Counted from the first letter of the stretch, positions 47,905-57,467 are shown. The stretch is DNA of 64,000 nucleotides from Bombilactobacillus mellifer (GCF_000970795.1 NZ_KQ034028.1:961839-1025838), one strand, 5' to 3'. The notes: a model not told the origin generated them from the sequence alone. Numbers and translations are program-made.

Positions 47905-48936
47905 CTACTTTTTTAAATCCGTAATCAATTCAGCGGCGGTATCTAAAACTTTTTGTGCACTAGGAATATACAGCGACTCTAAATGATGATTAAACGGTAC
48001 CGGAGTATTCGGGGCACAAACACATTTAATCGGTCCATCTAAGTAATCAAACGCTTTATTAGCTACTACACTGGCAATATCCGTAGCGACGTTGTTGTGC
48101 GGGTTAGCCTCATCAATCACAATCAAGCGACCCGTTTTTTTGACGGATTTTAAAACTGTCTCTTGATCCCACGGCGCTACGGTCCGTAAATCAATTACTT
48201 CTGTAGAAATTTGTTTGTCAGCTAGTTTTTGAGCCACTTCCAATCCGACTTGCGCCATTTTACCAATTGTAACAATCGTCAAGTCTTCGCCATCCCGCAA
48301 GATATTAGCTTTACCGATGTCAATCGTATAGTATTCCTCAGGAACTTCACCTTTAACACTATATAATTTTTTATCTTCAAAGAAGATGACAATATTATTA
48401 TCTTCAATCGCACTGAGTAATAACCCTTTAGCATCGTAAGGTGTACTTGGAACTACCACTTTAATTCCCGGCAGTGCTCCGAGCATGCCGTAATAAGAAC
48501 CTGAGTGTTGTTCGGCCGCACTCGCACCAGCCCCATGACAAGTTCTGACTGTTAAGGGAATTTGGGCTTTGCCGCCAAACATATAACGCATTTTGGAACC
48601 TTGATTCAACAAAGTATCTAAGCAAAATCCTAAAAAATCGTTAAACATTAATTCTGGTACTGGTCGTAAACCAGTCGCTGCGGCACCGACTGCTGCGCCC
48701 ATATAGCCCATTTCAGAAATAGGGGTGTCGATAACCCGTCGCCGACCATATTTAGGCATTAATCCTTTAGTTACACCGAAAACACCACCCCAAGCCTCTT
48801 CATTTTTTTCTGCTAAATGTTTTACCTCAGCACCTCCGGCAATATCTTCTCCTAAAAGAACGACACGATCATCTTTTGCCATGGCTTGATCTAAGGCTTC
48901 ATTAATAGCATTCATAAAAGTAATTGTGCGAGTCAT
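47905..48936 (-). CDS. acoB: Acetoin dehydrogenase E1 beta subunit
   Basis: 343 residues, transketolase-like ThDP enzyme subunit. LGEDIAGGAEVKHL, DTPISEMGYMG and CHGAGASAAEQHS are typical of AcoB-type E1 beta. With AcoA it splits acetoin (3-hydroxybutanone) to acetaldehyde plus an acetyl group for E2. Spaced 14 bases after acoA with GGAGG upstream. Confidence 0.9.
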   Translation of the reverse strand: MTRTITFMNAINEALDQAMAKDDRVVLLGEDIAGGAEVKHLAEKNEEAWGGVFGVTKGLMPKYGRRRVIDTPISEMGYMGAAVGAAATGLRPVPELMFNDFLGFCLDTLLNQGSKMRYMFGGKAQIPLTVRTCHGAGASAAEQHSGSYYGMLGALPGIKVVVPSTPYDAKGLLLSAIEDNNIVIFFEDKKLYSVKGEVPEEYYTIDIGKANILRDGEDLTIVTIGKMAQVGLEVAQKLADKQISTEVIDLRTVAPWDQETVLKSVKKTGRLIVIDEANPHNNVATDIASVVANKAFDYLDGPIKCVCAPNTPVPFNHHLESLYIPSAQKVLDTAAELITDLKK

Positions 48937-48950
48937 AATTAACCTCCTTT

Positions 48951-49919
48951 TTAGTTAGCAAATACGTCTTCATACAGTAATTCATCTTCTGGTTCCGGAC
49001 TATCTTGAGCAAATTTCACAGCAGCAGCAACATCTTTGACGGATTGCTGTTGAATAGTGTCAACTTGTTGCTTAGTTAATAATTTCTTGGCGCTGGCTTT
49101 TTCAATAAATTCTTTTATGCAATCCCGATCAGCCAATTTCTTTTCATCACCGGTTTTGGCTTTATATTTTTGTTCATCGCCTTCAAAATGACCATAATTA
49201 CGATAAGTTAAACATTCGATTAAAGTTGGACCTTCATTAGCCCGTGCCCGGTCAATCGCTGCACCTGCGGTGTCATAAACTTGGAAAATGTCATCGCCAT
49301 CTACTTGATAACCTGGGATATTATAAGCTGCGGCACGTTCAGCAATAGTTTTCGATCCGGAAGAATACCATTGTGGTGTGGCTTCACCAAATAAATTATT
49401 TTCATTTACAAACACCACCGGTAATTTCCAAATGGAAGCCATATTAATTGCTTCATGGAAAGTCCCTTCATTTGCGGCACCGTCGCCAAAGAAGCACACT
49501 GCTACGTCTTTAGTTTTTAAATATTGGTTACGTAAACCGGCACCAACTGCTAAGGAAAAGCCACCACCGACGATCCCATTGGCACCCAGCATCCCGCGAT
49601 CAATATCCGCAATATGCATTGAGCCGCCCTTGCCATGACATAAACCAGTTTTTTTACCAAAAATTTCGGCCATCATCTTATTCATATCACAACCCTTAGC
49701 AATACAATGTCCATGACCGCGATGAGTACTGGTAATATAGTCACTATCGGTCAAATGTGCGCAAACACCGGTGGCGATAGCTTCTTCACCAGCATATAAA
49801 TGGGCAAAACCCGGAATTTGACCTGTTAAAAAGATTTCATCAACTTTATTTTCAAAATTACGAATGTTTTCCATAGTTTTTAAAATCCATTGTGCTGTTT
49901 CTGGAGTGATTGTTTTCAT
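48951..49919 (-). CDS. acoA: Acetoin dehydrogenase E1 alpha subunit
   Basis: 322 residues. THRGHGHCIAKGCDM, GKGGSMHIAD and the ThDP motif GDGAANEGTFHE to NENNLFGEAT mark the AcoA/PDH-A type that is distinct from the E1 alpha at 32-33 kb. The neighbouring AcoR-like activator favours acetoin over pyruvate as substrate, but a PDH role cannot be excluded by sequence alone. 16 bases after lpd. Confidence 0.88.
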   Translation of the reverse strand: MKTITPETAQWILKTMENIRNFENKVDEIFLTGQIPGFAHLYAGEEAIATGVCAHLTDSDYITSTHRGHGHCIAKGCDMNKMMAEIFGKKTGLCHGKGGSMHIADIDRGMLGANGIVGGGFSLAVGAGLRNQYLKTKDVAVCFFGDGAANEGTFHEAINMASIWKLPVVFVNENNLFGEATPQWYSSGSKTIAERAAAYNIPGYQVDGDDIFQVYDTAGAAIDRARANEGPTLIECLTYRNYGHFEGDEQKYKAKTGDEKKLADRDCIKEFIEKASAKKLLTKQQVDTIQQQSVKDVAAAVKFAQDSPEPEDELLYEDVFAN

Positions 49920-49935
49920 AATGCGATCCTTTCTT

Positions 49936-51276
49936 TCATGGAATAAGTAATTGCTCTGTTACATCACCAATTGCTTCAGACAAAGTTGGGTGTGCAAATA
50001 CTGTGGCTGCTAACTCATCCAACGTGCCTTCGGCATTTTTCACTGCTAAAATAGTTTGAATTAACTCGGTTGCGTGTTCACCCACAATTACCGCGCCCAA
50101 TATTTGATGATCTTCTTTTTCACTAATTAATTTGATAAAGCCTTGGGGAGCATCAGCAGCGAGTGCCTTAGCATTATTAGCAAAGGGTACCTTTTGAACA
50201 ATGACGTTGGCATACTGATGTTGTGCTTGCGCAACACTTAAACCAAAACTAGCTACTTCCGGAAAAGAATAGACACCGCGAGGCACCAAATTTTTATCCA
50301 ATGGTGCTTGCGGTCGAGCAAACATATTAGCTACTGCCAGTAAGCCTTCCCGACTGGCTACATGTGCTAATTGATAGCCGCCAATCAAATCCCCAATCGC
50401 ATAGACGTCTTCAACACTAGTACGATATTGAGAGTCTACCGCCACAAATTTTTGCTTTGCATCTTTCTTTAATTGCAACTGATCAGGCAAACGAAAATCT
50501 GTTTTACGTCCAGTCGCCACTAATAAACAATCATAAGGAATTGTTTGTCCATTAACGATCACACGCTGGGATTCCACCTGTTGAATCTTAGCTGCCGTGA
50601 TAATCTTCATACCTAAGTGCTGCATTTGTTGCTTAATTAATTTGCGCGCATCCGCATCTTCTGTTAAAAGAATATCAGGTGCGACTTCAATCACTGAAAC
50701 CTCGACTCCTAACGGCCGCATAGCAAAAGCTAGTTCCACAGCGATGACGCCGCCGCCAATAATAACTAATTGTTGCGGCAATTCTTGCAGATTAAAGAAA
50801 GTATCAGTTGTTTCATAATCCACCTCTTGCAGTCCCGCAATTGGAGGTACAAATGGCAAACTACCTGTGGCTAATAAGATTTTTTGCGTATTTAACTTTT
50901 GATCATCCACTTGGACAATATGGTTAGAAATTAATTTTGCTGTTCCGTTATAATATGTTACTTTATTCGTTCGAAACAGACTGGAAACCCCATTTTGCAA
51001 TGTCTGCACAACCTGGTTTTTGCGATCCCAGAGTTTGGCAAAATCCGGTTTTTGGACATCAATTTGAAAACCATAGTTGATAGATTTCTTCTGAGTTAAT
51101 GCCCATTGTGCATGCTGTAAATAAACTTTAGAAGGAATGCACCCCATATTTAAACAGGTGCCCCCCAACTGATTTTTTTCGACCACTGCCACTTTTTTCC
51201 CTAATTGTGCTGCCCGTACAGCTGCCACATAGCCTCCCGGACCAGCTCCAATGACAGTTAGGTCATAGCTAATCAT
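49936..51276 (-). CDS. acoL: Dihydrolipoyl dehydrogenase (E3) of acetoin dehydrogenase
   Basis: 446 residues, FAD disulfide reductase. FAD motif GAGPGGYVAA near 10-19, redox cysteines 41 and 46 in GGTCLNMGC, NAD motif GGGVIAVELA, and FAHPTLSE near the end. First gene of the aco operon, about 37 bases behind the predicted sigma-54 start. The ATG at 51276 fits AAGGGGG best; a TTG two codons earlier is nearly inside that site. Confidence 0.9.
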   Translation of the reverse strand: MISYDLTVIGAGPGGYVAAVRAAQLGKKVAVVEKNQLGGTCLNMGCIPSKVYLQHAQWALTQKKSINYGFQIDVQKPDFAKLWDRKNQVVQTLQNGVSSLFRTNKVTYYNGTAKLISNHIVQVDDQKLNTQKILLATGSLPFVPPIAGLQEVDYETTDTFFNLQELPQQLVIIGGGVIAVELAFAMRPLGVEVSVIEVAPDILLTEDADARKLIKQQMQHLGMKIITAAKIQQVESQRVIVNGQTIPYDCLLVATGRKTDFRLPDQLQLKKDAKQKFVAVDSQYRTSVEDVYAIGDLIGGYQLAHVASREGLLAVANMFARPQAPLDKNLVPRGVYSFPEVASFGLSVAQAQHQYANVIVQKVPFANNAKALAADAPQGFIKLISEKEDHQILGAVIVGEHATELIQTILAVKNAEGTLDELAATVFAHPTLSEAIGDVTEQLLIP

Positions 51277-51323
51277 CGGCAAAACCCCCTTCTAAGAAAT
51301 TTTTTTGATTACACTTTTATATA

Positions 51324-51339
51324 AGCAAAAACCGTGCCC
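51324..51339 (-). promoter_or_regulatory. Sigma-54 (-24/-12) promoter of the aco operon
   Basis: Minus-strand GGGCACG (51339-51333), four bases GTTT, TTGCT (51328-51324). It matches TGGCACG-N4-TTGCW at all but the first base, with the required GG and GC ten bases apart. The start would be near 51313. Confidence 0.8.
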
Positions 51340-51390
51340 AAAAAAGCCACTGAAAACCTGCTATTAAAAGTTGATGACACAGTATTGTTC

Positions 51391-51435
51391 GATGAATAAC
51401 AAACTTGATGAACAAACTGTTGTGTTTCAGTTGTT
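51391..51435 (-). promoter_or_regulatory. Candidate upstream activating site for AcoR
   Basis: Holds the direct repeat AACAAACT (51398-51405 and 51411-51418) and a dyad AACTG / CAGTT around 51415-51432, followed by TTGTTACAA (51431-51439). It lies about 70-95 bases upstream of the -24 element, the usual enhancer distance. AcoR binding is inferred. Confidence 0.4.
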
Positions 51436-51467
51436 ACAAAATAAAACGATTTGTTTCACCATGACCA

Positions 51468-51493
51468 TAAAAAAATCCGTTTCACAACGGATT
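51468..51493 (-). terminator. acoR terminator
   Basis: Minus-strand AATCCGTT-GTGA-AACGGATT followed by Ts, between acoR and the aco promoter region, so acoR and the aco operon are separate units. Confidence 0.85.
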
Positions 51494-51521
51494 AAAAATG
51501 ATTAAATTTTTTATATTTTGC

Positions 51522-53306
51522 TTAGGCGTCCAAACCCCATTTTTTCAGCTTACGATATAAGGTAGTTCGTGAAATTTGTAATTCTTCTGCCACTTGAGTT
51601 TTATTAAAATTATTTTTTTGCAAAGCCGCCTGCAATTGTTGAGCCTCAGAGGCCGGTTTCTTTGTTTTGGGGGATGCAATTATCGGCGATGTAGCCAAAG
51701 GATCAGTTTTTGAATTAAGTGCGCCTACCTCAATCAAATCTTTAATCACTGCAGGTGAAGGTTCCTGATGCGAATAATATACCCACAATCGCTGTAAAAA
51801 ATTATTAAACTCACGAATATTCCCCGGCCAGGAATACTTCTGAGCAATGGGAATAATCTTTTTTTGCCAGGTTAACTGCCAGGATCGTTGCTCACAAAAA
51901 TTTTCTATCAAAAGTGGCAAATCCTCAAAGCGTTCTCGTAACGGTGGTAAGTGAAAAGGTAAAAGATAAATACGATAAAACAAATCTGCACGAAACTGCT
52001 TTTGTTGAACCAGTTGTTTCAAATCTTGATTGCTGGCCGTAATTAAACGAAAATGAGTTTTTTGCGGCTGACCACCCAGCGGAGTTACCCAATGATCTTC
52101 TAAGACACGTAATAAAGATCTTTGCATGGATAAAGACATACTTTCGACTTCATCTAAAAATAAAGTTCCACCGTCAGCTTGTTTCAGTTTGCCTACATAA
52201 CCTTTGGCACTGGCACCAGTAAAAGCTCCCGGAGCATAGCCAAACAACTCACTAATCAATAAATCATTACTCAAAGCACCACAATTTAAAACTATCAATG
52301 GCTGCCGTTGTAAATGACTAGTCCGATAAATCAATTGAGCAATTATTTCCTTGCCGCTGCCTGACTCTCCAAAAATATGAATAGGTAAATCACTGTGTGC
52401 TGCCTGTTGCACTTGCGCAATTAAAGCACGATAAGCCGAATTATAACTGACTGTCATGGCCACTTGATGATTGGCGGACTTCACTAACTTGAGATTTGTC
52501 GGCCAAGAATATTGATAACCAATCAGCCTTTTATGGCAAAAGATTTTTTGGGGATTGGTAAAGATTTGCTTTTGAAGTAAAGGCTGTAAATTAGCACCTT
52601 GGGTCAACTGCCAAGGATTAGGCGTATCAATTTTGACAACTTGATAACGACAATCACAAATAACCGTGTCCGAAGGCTTTTGGACAGCATATTCCAGTAA
52701 ATCGGTATAATCACGTAAAAGTTGTTCATTAATCTTTGTAGCTAAAGTTAGCAAATACCACTGTAAATCTTGAATATGAGCGCAATGATAAGCCGATAAG
52801 TCAATAATTGCTAATAAACGTTGTTGCGAATCAAAAATTGGGGCTGCGACACAACTCCACTGTTTGGACCCTGCGGCAAAATGTTGCTCTAAAATTACAG
52901 AGGTTAACTGTTTCGAAGTTAAAGCTAAACCAATGGCATTAGTTCCGACCGCTAATTCCGACCAATTATTACCTTCTTGAAAATTAATTTGATCAGCTAA
53001 AGTTTGCGCTGCCTGTGGTCCTCGTCGATCAATAATATTCCCTTGTGAATCAGTCACTACAAATAAAATATCCTCTATCTTACTTTCTAGAACCAATTGG
53101 TTTCGAAAACTGTGAATTAACTGTAACAATGGTTGATAGTCTTGGCGTTTTTGCGCCAATTGCGTGGGCGACAATTTTTGGGAAGGTTTGATCAATAGTG
53201 GATTAACTTGATGTCGGTCACAAAATTGCCATGAGGCAGAAATTTGCGCCGGCAGTTGCCGGTAGGCAGTTGTCGCATTATTTTTTTTAGTTACCTCAAA
53301 TAGCAT
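51522..53306 (-). CDS. acoR: Sigma-54-dependent activator AcoR
   Basis: 594 residues from the ATG at 53306, which has AAAGGGG eight bases upstream. The N-terminal half has a GAF-like sensor (about 60-190, NWSELAVGTNAIG typical of AcoR). The AAA+ domain has Walker A GESGSGK at 313-319, the sigma-54 contact GAFTGA at 360-365 and Walker B TLFLDEVES. A Fis-type HTH covers about 553-594 (NKTQVAEELQISRTTLYRKL). It should activate the adjacent aco operon in response to acetoin. Confidence 0.9.
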   Translation of the reverse strand: MLFEVTKKNNATTAYRQLPAQISASWQFCDRHQVNPLLIKPSQKLSPTQLAQKRQDYQPLLQLIHSFRNQLVLESKIEDILFVVTDSQGNIIDRRGPQAAQTLADQINFQEGNNWSELAVGTNAIGLALTSKQLTSVILEQHFAAGSKQWSCVAAPIFDSQQRLLAIIDLSAYHCAHIQDLQWYLLTLATKINEQLLRDYTDLLEYAVQKPSDTVICDCRYQVVKIDTPNPWQLTQGANLQPLLQKQIFTNPQKIFCHKRLIGYQYSWPTNLKLVKSANHQVAMTVSYNSAYRALIAQVQQAAHSDLPIHIFGESGSGKEIIAQLIYRTSHLQRQPLIVLNCGALSNDLLISELFGYAPGAFTGASAKGYVGKLKQADGGTLFLDEVESMSLSMQRSLLRVLEDHWVTPLGGQPQKTHFRLITASNQDLKQLVQQKQFRADLFYRIYLLPFHLPPLRERFEDLPLLIENFCEQRSWQLTWQKKIIPIAQKYSWPGNIREFNNFLQRLWVYYSHQEPSPAVIKDLIEVGALNSKTDPLATSPIIASPKTKKPASEAQQLQAALQKNNFNKTQVAEELQISRTTLYRKLKKWGLDA

Positions 53307-53337
53307 ACTTTTCACCCCTTTCGATCTTATTTTAACT

Positions 53338-53418
53338 GACTTTGTGAAAAATAGAAAGCGATTTCAAAAGATAGTTAAACTAACTAGACAAAACACCTAT
53401 TATCAATTTCACAAAGTC
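53338..53418. repeat. 12-bp inverted repeat in the acoR upstream region
   Basis: Perfect arms GACTTTGTGAAA (53338-53349) and TTTCACAAAGTC (53407-53418), 57 bases apart. Related TGAAAC-type words recur in the aco promoter gap. Likely paired operator half-sites or a looping element rather than a terminator. Confidence 0.6.
53353..53367 (-). promoter_or_regulatory. cre (CcpA) site upstream of acoR
   Basis: Minus-strand TTGAAATCGCTTTCT matches WTGNAANCGNWNNCW at every defined position. It lies 47 bases before the acoR start, between the inverted-repeat arms, suited to catabolite repression of acoR. Confidence 0.7.
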
Positions 53419-53494
53419 TACCTGCTGACTAGTAAAATCTATGCGGTAGACTCTAGCAGTCTTTAGTCTTCACCCACTTTCAAAACCCAGTCCA

Positions 53495-53539
53495 TAAAAA
53501 AAGTGATTGCGTATGCTTGTCGCACACAGCAATCACTTT
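53495..53539 (-). terminator. Terminator of the ileS-csp unit
   Basis: Minus-strand AAAGTGATTGC and GCAATCACTTT arms with following Ts, close to the csp stop. Confidence 0.88.
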
Positions 53540-53544
53540 GAGAA

Positions 53545-53757
53545 TTATTTATCCATTGAAGACACATTCACCGCTTGTAATCCTTTAAAGCCCGGAGCAA
53601 TTTGAAACTGAACTTTTTGTCCCGCAGCTAAAGTTCGATGCTGCTTAGTGGTTTGAATCGCCGTTTGATAAACAAAAATCGATTCGTTTGTGACATCAGT
53701 GATGATTTGACCATAGCCTTTACGGTCGTTAAACCAATCTACAACTCCGGTAATCAA
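53545..53757 (-). CDS. Divergent cold-shock-domain protein
   Basis: 70 residues, one OB-fold cold-shock domain ([15 protein letters not shown]). The RNP motifs are altered: RNP1 reads KGYGQI at 13-18 instead of KGFGFI, and RNP2 reads IFVYQ at 27-31 instead of VFVHF, so some stacking aromatic residues are lost. It overlaps the ileS stop by four bases and is cotranscribed with it, unlike the usual free-standing csp genes. RNA binding may be weakened. Confidence 0.85.
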   Translation of the reverse strand: MITGVVDWFNDRKGYGQIITDVTNESIFVYQTAIQTTKQHRTLAAGQKVQFQIAPGFKGLQAVNVSSMDK

Positions 53758-56531
53758 TTATCTAATCCTTCCGTTACTGCTTGAGGATAATTGTCGCGGA
53801 CAATTTGCGCACAATGAGCACATAATTGTGCCAATTGCGGATCTTGACCTACATCTTGCGTAGTTCGCCGACAGCGTTGACAGACCTGACCAGCAGCGGG
53901 TTGCACCTCTACTTGAGCATGATCATATTGGTCTGCTTGTTGTAAAGGTTGAGCACTGAGTTGAAAATCTGAAACAATTAATAGTTGAGCAATGTTTTCA
54001 TGCAAACTTTCTAAAAGTTTTTGCAATTGGTCATCAGGATGAACAATCACTTGTGCTTCCATTGATTTACCAATCATTTTATTATTACGTGCTTGTTCCA
54101 GTGATTTCAAGACATCATTGCGAAATTGTTCGAATTTTTGCCACTGATCTAACAATTGCTCCGCATTAGCAAAAGTTTGCGGTTGTGGCATATCTGTTAA
54201 TTGCACATAATCTTCGGGTTCTTTGACTTGTAACCAAACCTGTTCCATCGTATGCGGCAAAACGGGGGTCAATAATTTAGCCAGTGCTACAACGACATCG
54301 TACATTACGGTTTGCATCTGTCGCCGGGCCAAAGCGTCCTTTGCTTCAATGTACACTACATCTTTGGCGAAATCTAAATAAAAAGCAGACAATTCATTGG
54401 TCAAAAAACCAACCACTCGTTTTTGAACATTAGCAAATTCAAATTCTTCATAATCTTGTTCCGCCGCAGCAATTAACTTTTGTAATTTGACTTCGATGTA
54501 TTGATCCACTGAACGCAATTTATCATATGGTACACGGTTAACTGACGGATCAAAATCATCAGTGTTTGCTAACATAAACCGCATAGTATTCCGGATTTTC
54601 CGATAAGTTTCCGAAACTTGCCGGAAAGTATCAACAGAAACCGGTACATCCGAACTGGTATCGACTGAAGCCACCCATAACCGAATGATTTCCGCACCGA
54701 ATTGTTTTTCAATATCACTAGGAACGATAACATTACCTAAAGATTTACTCATTTTGCGACCTTGACCGTCTAATGTAAAACCTTGAGATAAAATGCCCTT
54801 GTAAGGTGCTACTCCATTAACAGCAACCGAAGTAATTAAACTAGAATTAAACCAGCCCCGATACTGATCTGAGCCTTCCAAATACATATCCGACGGAAAA
54901 CGCAAATAATCACGCCGTTTCAAAACCTGATGACTGGATCCGGAATCAAACCAAACATCCATGATATCTGTTTCTTTGGTAAATTTACCATGCGGACTGC
55001 CTTCATAAGTGAAGCCTTCTGGTAACAATTCCTGCGCTGATTTTTCAAACCAAATGTTAGACCCAAATTTACCTACTAAGTCGGCCACATGGTCAATGGT
55101 TTCCTTAGTCATAATCGGATCGCCATTTTCGGCATAAAAAATTGGTAAAGGAACTCCCCAAACTCGTTGCCGGGAGATGACCCAGTCACCACGATCCCGA
55201 ATCATATTATATAACCGCGTTTTCCCCCAAGCCGGTTTGAATTCTAATGATTCAATTTGATCTAAAATATCCTGACGAATTGGATCAATTGAAGCAAACC
55301 ATTGCGGCGTGGATCGGAAGATAACCGGTTTTTTAGTTCGCCAATCATGCGGATAACTATGCGTGAAAAAGTCTAATTTTAACATTAAGCCTTTTTCTGA
55401 TAACCGTTTTGTCACCATTTTATTGGCATCTTCATAAAAAGCACCGGCAAAACCGGGAGCCTCGTCAGTCAAACAGCCATGATCGTCTACCGGTGATAAT
55501 ACTGGCAATTTATATTTCATACCTACTGTAAAATCGTCCGCACCTAATCCGGGGGCCGTATGGACTAAACCCGTGCCATCATCTAAAGTAACATGATCGC
55601 CCAAAATCAATAAAGAATCACGATCATAAAAAGGATGCTGCGCTACTAAGTATTCTAAGTCGGTACCTTTATAAGTTTTTAGAGTCTGGACATCTTCCCA
55701 GCCCAATACTTGGCTCATGGCAGTGACACGTTCACTAGCGACTACATATTTTTTACCACCCGCTACTTGAACTAAGGAATAATCAAACTTCGGATTCACA
55801 CAAATTGCTTCATTAGCTGGCAAGGTCCAAGGGGTCGTCGTCCAAATAACAAAGTAGGCCTCGGGATCCACAATCCCTTTACCATCTTTGACTGGAAAGG
55901 CTACATAGAGTGATGGGGATTTAATATCATGATATTCTACCTCGGCTTCGGCTAAAGTAGATTCGGATGAAGGTGACCAGTAAATCGGCTTTTTCCCTCG
56001 ATAAATTAGTCCTCTTTGAACCATTTTAGAGAAAACTAATAATTCATCCTTTTCAAAATCCGGCGTTAAAGTTAAATACGGATTATCCCATTCACCCAAA
56101 ACTCCCAAACGTTTGAAATCCTGACGTTGTCGATTAACTTCTTTCATCGCATAATCTTGGCACATTTGGCGATAAGCGGAAGTTTTCATTTCTTTACGCT
56201 GGACACCCTGCTTGGCTAATTGTTGTTCAATGGGTAAGCCATGAGTATCCCAACCGGGAACATAAGGGGCATCATAACCTAACATCGATTTCGCACGTAC
56301 GATGAAATCTTTAGTGATCTTATTAAGTGCGTGTCCCATATGAATATTGCCATTAGCATACGGAGGCCCATCGTGAAGAATAAATTTTGGTTTACCTTCA
56401 TTTAATTTTTGACGCCGTTGGTAAATATGTTCTGATTCCCATTCTTGTTGCCATTCTGGTTCTTTTTGGGGTAAATTGCCCCGCATTGGAAATTTGGTCT
56501 TACCCAAATTTAATGTTGCTTTAATTTTCAC
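53754..56531 (-). CDS. ileS: Isoleucyl-tRNA synthetase
   Basis: 925 residues, class I synthetase. HIGH appears as [15 protein letters not shown] as [10 protein letters not shown], the CP1 editing domain lies between, and the C-terminus has a Zn finger (CQRC and CAHC). The GTG at 56531 gives [16 protein letters not shown], the family start, with AGGAGG six bases upstream; a longer frame would translate through the T-box. Controlled by an Ile T-box leader. Confidence 0.97.
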   Translation of the reverse strand: MKIKATLNLGKTKFPMRGNLPQKEPEWQQEWESEHIYQRRQKLNEGKPKFILHDGPPYANGNIHMGHALNKITKDFIVRAKSMLGYDAPYVPGWDTHGLPIEQQLAKQGVQRKEMKTSAYRQMCQDYAMKEVNRQRQDFKRLGVLGEWDNPYLTLTPDFEKDELLVFSKMVQRGLIYRGKKPIYWSPSSESTLAEAEVEYHDIKSPSLYVAFPVKDGKGIVDPEAYFVIWTTTPWTLPANEAICVNPKFDYSLVQVAGGKKYVVASERVTAMSQVLGWEDVQTLKTYKGTDLEYLVAQHPFYDRDSLLILGDHVTLDDGTGLVHTAPGLGADDFTVGMKYKLPVLSPVDDHGCLTDEAPGFAGAFYEDANKMVTKRLSEKGLMLKLDFFTHSYPHDWRTKKPVIFRSTPQWFASIDPIRQDILDQIESLEFKPAWGKTRLYNMIRDRGDWVISRQRVWGVPLPIFYAENGDPIMTKETIDHVADLVGKFGSNIWFEKSAQELLPEGFTYEGSPHGKFTKETDIMDVWFDSGSSHQVLKRRDYLRFPSDMYLEGSDQYRGWFNSSLITSVAVNGVAPYKGILSQGFTLDGQGRKMSKSLGNVIVPSDIEKQFGAEIIRLWVASVDTSSDVPVSVDTFRQVSETYRKIRNTMRFMLANTDDFDPSVNRVPYDKLRSVDQYIEVKLQKLIAAAEQDYEEFEFANVQKRVVGFLTNELSAFYLDFAKDVVYIEAKDALARRQMQTVMYDVVVALAKLLTPVLPHTMEQVWLQVKEPEDYVQLTDMPQPQTFANAEQLLDQWQKFEQFRNDVLKSLEQARNNKMIGKSMEAQVIVHPDDQLQKLLESLHENIAQLLIVSDFQLSAQPLQQADQYDHAQVEVQPAAGQVCQRCRRTTQDVGQDPQLAQLCAHCAQIVRDNYPQAVTEGLDN

Positions 56532-56548
56532 AATATGCCTCCTGATAC

Positions 56549-56700
56549 AAAAAAACGCCCTATAATTAGGACGAACCAATTCGCTATACCACCCAAAAGC
56601 TAGCATTAAAAACTATAAACTATAATTAAAAGTGATTAGTAGTGATTCAGAGCTTTATTTGGCTTCCACCGCTTCCAAACTCGCTAGAAAGATGAAAAAT
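56549..56700 (-). promoter_or_regulatory. T-box riboswitch (isoleucine) in front of ileS
   Basis: Minus strand shows the T-box core GGGTGGTATAGCG (56594-56582), followed by a terminator CGTCCTAATTATAGGGCG (56573-56556) and seven Ts. The putative specifier is ATC (Ile) at 56646-56644 in CTGAATCACTAC; GGTGGAAGCC and the TTTGG/CCAAA stem belong to stem I. Uncharged tRNA-Ile should favour the antiterminator. The 5' boundary is approximate and reaches almost to the divIVA stop. Confidence 0.85.
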
Positions 56701-56712
56701 TACTAGAATCTT

Positions 56713-57453
56713 TTAATTTGGATTATGGTTCTGATTATCAACAATTTTAGGGGAATTGTCAATATCTTTATACTCATTTTGTGCTGGAGTTTGTTTTTCC
56801 GAATCACTATTGGTTAAAGATTGCTTTTGACTCTGACTATCAGTCGCATTATTTTTAATACTGTAAGCTAATTGTGACAAATTGTTCAAATATTCTTTAG
56901 CTTGAGCTTCAATTGTCGAAACGTCGACAGAATTTTCTTTATCGACTAACTGTTGCCATGGAGTTGACTGCAATAAACTCTGTTGTGCTTGCGCGACACT
57001 CTGCAAATTAGTATAATCCTGCTGCAATTGCCGTTGAATTCTTTGCGTTTGTTCTACTAACTGCTGAGCTTTGACTTTGGCATCATGAATCAGATCTTGT
57101 GAATGAGCAATAGCTTGATCCACCATTTTTTCCACTCGCGCCCGTGTCTGTTTAAGTAAAGTTTGTGCCTGAATATTGGCTTGTCCCTTGACTTGGTCCG
57201 CAGCATTTTGTGCCACAATAATTGATTCGTTAACAGTATTTTGTAATTCGTTAAAGTAAGATATTTGCTGTTGAGCATCACTTAAATCTTTTTGTGAAGT
57301 TTTTAATTGCTGCTCCAAATCATGGATATAATCAAACTGCTGGCTATAATCTTGAATAATTTGATCCAAAAAACCATCTACTTGATTACGATCATAACCT
57401 CGAATTTGCGAGCGAAAATTTTTATCTTGGATGTCTTTTGGCGTTAATACCAT
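56713..57453 (-). CDS. divIVA: Cell division protein DivIVA
   Basis: 246 residues from the ATG at 57453 (MVLTPKDIQDKNF) with GGAGG upstream. The N-terminal lipid-binding domain has RGYDRNQVDGFLDQI, then a long Gln-rich coiled coil to about 190 and a polar, Asn/Ser-rich tail. It marks negatively curved membrane at septum and poles. Follows ylmH as in most Gram-positive dcw clusters. Confidence 0.95.
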   Translation of the reverse strand: MVLTPKDIQDKNFRSQIRGYDRNQVDGFLDQIIQDYSQQFDYIHDLEQQLKTSQKDLSDAQQQISYFNELQNTVNESIIVAQNAADQVKGQANIQAQTLLKQTRARVEKMVDQAIAHSQDLIHDAKVKAQQLVEQTQRIQRQLQQDYTNLQSVAQAQQSLLQSTPWQQLVDKENSVDVSTIEAQAKEYLNNLSQLAYSIKNNATDSQSQKQSLTNSDSEKQTPAQNEYKDIDNSPKIVDNQNHNPN

Positions 57454-57467
57454 AAAAAATACCTCCA

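Noticed and set aside
51440-51460. Possible cre site in the aco promoter gap around AAAACGATTT
   Set aside because: Only the central part fits the consensus; both outer halves fail.
56532-56606. N-terminal extension of IleS in the same frame
   Set aside because: The extension runs through the T-box core and terminator; the GTG at 56531 has the proper ribosome site and family start.
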